From Galbula dea (lineage: Eukaryota > Chordata > Aves > Piciformes > Galbulidae), in the NCBI GenBank assembly GCA_013399015.1, contig VWZX01006105.1, forward strand, positions 2,294,001 through 2,358,000: DNA of 64,000 nt, written 5' to 3'. Every line of letters begins with the position of its first letter. The first letter of the stretch is position 1. Both the position numbers and the translations under genes were made by a program. Of the stretch, positions 59,027-64,000 are shown in pieces. The notes beneath the pieces are model-generated. The model worked only from the letters and a program-made list of their open reading frames with translations, was not told the DNA's origin and did no database searches.

Positions 59027-59101
59027 GGGCCTGATCCAATTTCCATTGAAGGCAGTGGAAGGTTTTGGTCTGACTTCAGTGGGTGCTGGATCAGACTCTG
59101 A
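59027..59101. repeat. Old palindromic amniote-type repeat fragment
   Basis: The left part (GGGCCTGATCCAATTTCCAT, then TGAAGGCAGTGG) and the right part (GACTTCAGTGGGTGCTGGAT, then CAGACTC) are imperfect reverse complements of each other. The pattern is that of an old palindromic repeat of reptiles and birds that I remember as CTGATCCAAAGCCCATTGAA and its complement. I give it no database name. Confidence 0.5.
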
Positions 59102-62100
59102 TGGTTGGGGACTAATGCTCTTTCCATTGTATATTTCATAATGCAAATATCCACAGAGAAACATGACCCAGAGAAATATACTTATTTTTCAATTCATTCT
59201 CAACCCTTGGCAACAACAATCTAACAAAAATATTGTCTTTAAATGCTATCCAAGGAGCTTGTTTATCTCTATTCTTCACCTAGCAGCCTAGAAAAACAAA
59301 CTTCCAGTTTAGAAATCTGTTTAAGTAGGCAGTATTTATATTAAAACAAACCCACTGAATTTTTGTTAAAATAGAATGTACATTATCTTTTACTGCCAAA
59401 CTGAAACTCTTTGCTACCTGAACTCCCTTCATACTTCCAGTAAAGCTGTCACTTGCAATAAGTACACAGGACTCTCACTTTGCTGCTGATAAAACATTTA
59501 CTGTGGACTGCATCTTAACCTTGGCTATGCAAGCTTGCATATTTATCATGTTAATCCCTACACTTGGAATCTGAAAATAGGGTATTACTTTAACCAAAAT
59601 AAAAAGCTGTTAGAAAGCCACTGACATTTTTTTTCCCTTCTACAGGTATATTCCTCATCTGATTTGGGACTTGTACAGCAAGTACAAGCAAGTACAGAGC
59701 AATTATTAACTATTCAAGTTAGCAAGAACTACTTCTGTAGATAATATAGATGGTTTTTATCCTTACTGCTCAATTGTACAGTGAGAAACACTTTTCTGTG
59801 GTGCAGTAGGACACGTGAATATGAATGTAAAATCTACAGCCACTTCAGTAAAATGCATTAAGAGAGTAGAAAAAAATAATTGAAGCTTTTCATATACTTA
59901 GATTTAGCTTCAACTAATTGGCAGCTAACATCTTCAAAGATTTCATCACTGTTGAAGATGCTTTTGGTCCTCACAGGTTATTAAAAAAGAAAGGAAATAA
60001 TTATGTCTCGATCTTTGTCTCCTCTGTTGTCTGTCTATAAAAAGGAATAACACTGCCACCTAAATCTAGATTGATACTTTACAAATAAGTGGATAAAGAT
60101 ATCCATGAAGTACCCACACTTAAGGGAAAAGTCATATCCAGGATATAATTAATAAATTTGCCTGCATTACCAAAACTGTAAGGTGGGCTTGTTTTGTCAA
60201 AAATTACTTTTATCACTAAAAATTCATGTTAGCATCTTTTGTTAGCTTTTTTCATGAGAATAAGATTTGTGTTGCCAAATTTATTGTATTGATTGCACAA
60301 TTATGAACTGCTTTGGTCTTTTCTGTATGCTGCTATGGGATTGGTTATCCATTCCAGCTCATTACAGCAAACTACTCTGGTTTAAATACAAAAGAAGTGA
60401 AAAAGCCAACCAATAAAATGACATATCTGTAGAAAGGTTAAAGATCTATGCAGCATTCGACTAAAGCTGACAAGCATTGAAATTTGGGTTTCTCATTCTT
60501 ATGACAAAGATGGTAATGGGAAGAGAAAACAGCAGTATCTAATCCATTTTTATGACAGTGATTGTAATTAAATTGGAAAGGATATAAAAGCAAACTGTTC
60601 TTACTATAATTTATATATTCTTATCTTACAGCACTTCCTCAATTCTTCTAATTTAGAGGAGTATACCAGTATAACCTTTGGATAGTGATTCTTTGGGAAG
60701 CAAGCAAGATGATATGTACAGAACACTATGTTATAAAATGGCTTTTATATTTCTAAAGAGATTCATATCTACTGTTATTAATATTCTAGACTAGAAAAGG
60801 AGTGTTTTAAAGTATAGATAACAATTCTACTGCTTTATATTCCCCAAAGCGAACCCATATGTCATATGACTCTTTAGTGAATCATTATTCACATCATTTA
60901 ATAGGATTGATCTTTACTTTGGAGTGACCAGTGAGTCTAGATTCAGGAGTTTCTATCTCCTATTAATTCAGGCATTAACTTTTGTTAAGAAAATGCATGA
61001 TAAAATTTAAATAAAATGACAGGAATCAATCATTTTTATCGGTATGGTAACATATAAAGGAACCCACTTCCTATAGAACTGAATCAAAGTGTAAGACTGA
61101 CTAAATATTTCACTATGAACAATTAAATTATTATTAAATTAAGGCTTTTAAAAAGAGGCTGTCCTACAAAGAAAATGCAAGGTTTTAATTAAATTTTTCC
61201 CTGTGATCCATATATTGGCACAACATTTTTCAAAAATGAAGTAAGTATTTTGTTTGGAAAAGTAATTTTTTTTATTCTCTACACAGGCACTTCTAAACAA
61301 TTCCTGGGAATTACTGACTGAATAGTTACCATTTGAAACCTCAGTCATGCAAAAATTTTAACATATGCTCCCCTATAAGCATAGGTACAAAATATTATCC
61401 ATGCTGAGTTAGCTCAGCATCTTGCAGTTATCAGAAACAGAAGATTAGTGCAGAGAACAGAGAGTAAGAGGTCTGTACTAGTATAAGAAATGCCTGTAGC
61501 ATGAAATGATGAACAGAAATGACATCTGAGAGTGGCATTAGATACTGATACAGCCAAATTTATAGAGGTCCTGCTTTTCCTAGACATATAGTATGGCAAT
61601 ATAGCTTTTCCCTTCTCAACGGTGTGTGGATCATGCTCTTTATGTCAGTCCAGTCCTCAGCCTAACATTGCTGCTATTGACCTTTGCCTTCAGAATTTAT
61701 AACAGATCAGTACATCATTACATGAAGACCTACCAAGTTAAACTGGAACCATTCTAGTATGAATGTAATTTCATTTTTATCTGGTATTTAATGTACTTAT
61801 CTTATGTTTAGTCTTGCAGATCACACTGTTTGGATTGCAAGCAGCAATATACTATCATTTGTCTATTTTTTCATTTAAAAAGGGACATTTTCCTTTAGAA
61901 ATTTCCTATTGGTAAATATTTGTCATGATAAAAAAAATACATGTCTGTGTATTATTAAGAAACTAAACAGATTTCTGATTAATTTTCAAGTTCTGATCAA
62001 AGGGTTTTTCATCCTAACTGGGGTCACTGCTTTGTTTCTGATAATGTGATGACACTGTATGAATTTGAAAGGTTAGCACAGACAATTTTAATTTGCAAGG

Positions 62101-62270
62101 TGTGATGGACAATAACCATTTTATCAACAGTCTGTATATTTCTGTTCCTTTATAAAGGTGGAGGGCCTCTGAGAATATGACTGTTGTTTGCTTAGTCTGG
62201 TACAGACAGAGATTTTTAAGGGAAGATGTGCTCCTTGAAAAACATAAATTACACAAAGGAACCAGGAAAA
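59102..62270. other. Unique sequence, no gene recognised
   Basis: Strongly AT-rich. A short internal duplication (AGTACAAGC/AGTACAGAG) lies near 59680-59697. No exon or nameable repeat is seen. Confidence 0.5.
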
Positions 62271-62562
62271 AATCACAGAATCACAGAATGTAAGGAGTTG
62301 TAAGGGACCTCGAAAGATCATGTAGTCCAACCCCCCTGCCAGAGCAGGGTTCCCTACACCAGGTCACACAGAAGTGTGTCCAGATGGGTTTTGAATATCT
62401 CCATAGAATGAGACTCCCCAGCCTCTCTGGGCAGTCTGAGCCAGTGCTCTGGCACCTGAACTGGGAAAAAATTTCTTTGTGTAGTCACACAGAACCTCCT
62501 ATGCCTCAGCTTACAACCATTGCCTCTTGTCCTGTCACTGGGCTTCACTGAGAAGAGCCTGG
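62271..62562 (-). mobile_element. CR1 LINE 3' fragment with ORF2 C-terminus (minus strand)
   Basis: The 3' end is at the left: AATCACAGAATCACAGAATG (tail octamers), then GGGACCTCGAAAGATCATGT, AGTCCAACCCCCCTGCC and TTTTGAATATCTCCATAGAA. On the minus strand one frame still encodes the ORF2 C-terminal tail ([31 protein letters not shown]) and ends at a stop near 62354. The 5' truncation point is at about 62562. It is the same subfamily as 48945-49194. Confidence 0.96.
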
Positions 62563-62639
62563 AAGAAGGGTATGTATGAAAATGCAGTGTGGATGGCAGT
62601 GGAGCACTTAAGAGCCTGGAACACTTTGGAGAAGACCAC

Positions 62640-63572
62640 GAACAAATGGCAAGTGACAAGCGGCATTTCTTATGGGTTGGTATTGGGACTGGCACCATTT
62701 AACATGTTTGCTGGTAACATGGACAGTGGGATTGAGTGCATCCTTGGCAGCTTTGCTGATGACACCAAACTGGTGCAGTTGGCATGCTGGAGGGACTAGA
62801 TGCCATTCAGAGGTGTGGGCCCATGCAAACCTCATGAAATTCAACAACACCAAGTGCAAAGTGTTTCACTTGGATCAAGACAATGGCAAGCACAAATATA
62901 GGCTAGATAGAGAATGTATTGAGAGCAGCCCTGTAGAGAAGGACTTAGAGGTTGGTTAATGAGAAGCTCAACATAGCACAGCGATGTGCACTTGCAGCCC
63001 AGAAAAGCAGCCATATCCTGGGCTGCATCAGGAGAAGTGTTCCCAGCAGGTCAGGAATGTGATTCTCCCTCTTTACTCCCCTCTGGTGAGACTTCACCCG
63101 TAGTACTGTGTTAAAGCTCTGGGGCCCCCAATACAAGAAGGACACAGACCTCTTGTAAAAAGTCCAGAGGAAGGCCACAAAAATGATCAAGAAGCTAAAG
63201 CACCTACCCTATGAAAACAAGCTGAGAGACCTGAGGGTTGTACAGCCTGGAGGAAAGAAAGCTTAGAGGAGACCTTATAGCAGCCTTCCAGCACCTAAAG
63301 GGAAAGATGGAGAAAGGCTTTTTATAAGGATAGGACAAGGAGTAATGGTTTTAAATTGAAAGAGGGTCATTTTAGATTAAATATAAGGGAGAAGTTCTTC
63401 TCTGTGAAGGTGGTGAAGCACGGGAACAGGTTGCCCAGCAAGGTTGTGGATGTCTCTTCCGTGGAAGCATCTAAGGCCAGGTTGGATGCGGCTTTGAGTA
63501 ACCTGGTCTAGTGGAAGGTGTGCCCTGCCCATGACAGGGGAGCTGAAATGATGACCTGTTGAGATGCTGATC
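62640..63572 (+). mobile_element. CR1 LINE fragment, about 0.93 kb, including RT palm
   Basis: The longest CR1 copy in the window. It starts within the reverse transcriptase domain of ORF2 and runs to near the 3' end. Landmarks in order: AAGTGACAAGCGGC, the FADDTKL palm region, CTCATGAAATTCAACAACAC, TGCACTTGCAGCCCAG, CTGGGCTGCATCAGGAGAAG, AGAAGGACACAGACC, TAGCAGCCTTCCAGCACC, ATTGAAAGAGGGTCATTTTA, ACAGGTTGCCCAGCAAGG, GTCTAGTGGAAGGTGTGCCC. The final 3' block (normally 'agatgatctttaaggtccc' plus octamers) is degraded or missing after about 63560. About 75 bp of uncertain sequence separates it from the minus-strand CR1 to its left, so the two lie back to back. Confidence 0.96.
62641..62959 (+). 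pseudogene. CR1 ORF2 reverse transcriptase remnant
   Basis: CR1 ORF2 encodes an endonuclease plus reverse transcriptase that copies the element's RNA at the target site. Here only the palm part survives. The frame read to 62799 gives [14 protein letters not shown] (the family has a VTSGVPQGSVLGP-type block, so the PQG is changed to SYG) and then FADDTKL with the catalytic D-D pair intact. It ends in a stop at about 62797-62799. The following family block (NLMKFNNTKCKVFHL, then SSPVEKDLEVG) is in another frame, up to a stop at 62957-62959. At least one frameshift therefore lies between about 62799 and 62820. It is non-functional. Confidence 0.92.
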
Positions 63573-64000
63573 TCAGGTCAAACCTGGTGGAAGAGTCTTC
63601 CTGCAAGAAAGAAGTGCATGGGGAAGCTCCATCCAGAAGCCATATTGGGGTAATAAAATAATGAGAAATCTCCCTCAAAACCTTGGCCTGACCAAGGGCC
63701 TAATCAAGCTTTTTTCAGCTGAACTAGTGTAAGTTTGCACTTTGAGTTCTTCAGATCTGAATGTCTGAAGGTGCTGGATCATCAAAAGAATTAATGACGC
63801 AAATGTAATTCCCAGAGGAATATGAGTCAAAGAGCATTGTGAATTTGGCATGGGTTTTGTAGGAATAAAGTGAAAGTTACAACTCATATGCATGCATTTT
63901 GGTGCTGTAGAGTCTGAGATAATTTTGGGTATGAGATCTGACTTTAATAGAATCTTTCAGCTGTAGTAACAGGAGGCCACAGTACAACTTGAATTTCCAG
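63573..64000. other. Unique sequence at window end
   Basis: A short inverted repeat (TGAGAT, GCTG, ATCTCA) lies just after the CR1 end. Nothing else is recognised. Confidence 0.5.

Noticed and set aside
62271..63572. Single CR1 rearranged by twin priming
   Set aside because: Both halves contain the same 3' ORF2 end, whereas twin priming would give non-overlapping parts of one element.
1..64000. Many open frames of 60-185 codons on both strands
   Set aside because: With GC below 40 %, stops occur about once per 15 codons. Six frames of 64 kb then give on the order of a hundred frames of 60 or more codons, and a longest frame of about 140. The observed set fits that. Only frames with extra splice-site or repeat evidence are listed.
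1..64000. tRNA, rRNA, CRISPR, bacterial operon or mitochondrial insertion
   Set aside because: No tRNA B-box with a cloverleaf, no rRNA blocks, no spaced direct-repeat array and no mitochondrial-like coding blocks were seen. The CR1 content points to a bird nuclear genome.

Overview
The window looks like ordinary, AT-rich (estimated by eye below 40 % GC) noncoding DNA from a bird nuclear genome. The evidence is at least eight copies of the LINE family CR1 (chicken repeat 1). Several keep its diagnostic 3' end: the RLPREV-type end of the ORF2 protein, the 'agatgatctttaaggtccc' block and short ATTCTGTG-type tail repeats. There are also old repeat fragments of a type shared by birds, crocodilians and turtles, simple repeats, and one unresolved base (N at 8055). 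No bacterial, plasmid, phage or organellar sequence is recognisable. The DNA could be intergenic or lie inside large introns; the sequence alone cannot decide.

Layout. 1-37.4 kb: mostly unique DNA with pyrimidine, purine, AAAC and poly-T/A simple repeats, a 60-66 bp direct duplication at 19.45 kb, two old amniote-type repeat fragments (23.0 and 31.7 kb), a CCAAT/TATA/ATTAAA promoter-like or solo-LTR-like segment at 13.4-14.2 kb, and no recognisable CR1. 37.4-49.2 kb: a CR1-rich stretch with six copies (37.5, 38.7, 43.3, 46.3, 47.4 and 48.9 kb), with a possible conserved noncoding element at 46.6-46.9 kb (octamer-like palindrome plus TAATTA sites). 49.2-62.2 kb: unique DNA with a perfect 18-bp-stem hairpin at 52.17 kb, a 70-nt pyrimidine tract, a possible MIR-type SINE fragment at 57.4 kb and a degenerate palindromic old repeat at 59.03 kb. 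62.27-63.57 kb: two CR1 copies back to back. The plus-strand one reaches into the reverse transcriptase palm domain (FADDTKL) and is frameshifted.

Coding content. No complete gene is recognised. The open frames present (60-185 codons) are about what random AT-rich sequence of this length gives. A few segments combine an open frame with good splice-site matches: minus strand 5086-4876 and 2642-2436 (phase compatible), plus strand 30173-30229 and 30515-30740, plus strand 56950-57026/57055, and a minus-strand donor at 58663. They are listed as low-confidence candidate exons and no product is assigned.

I did not find a convincing undescribed system. The observations most worth checking are the perfect hairpin, the homeodomain/POU-type palindrome cluster, the candidate exons and the LTR/promoter-like segment.
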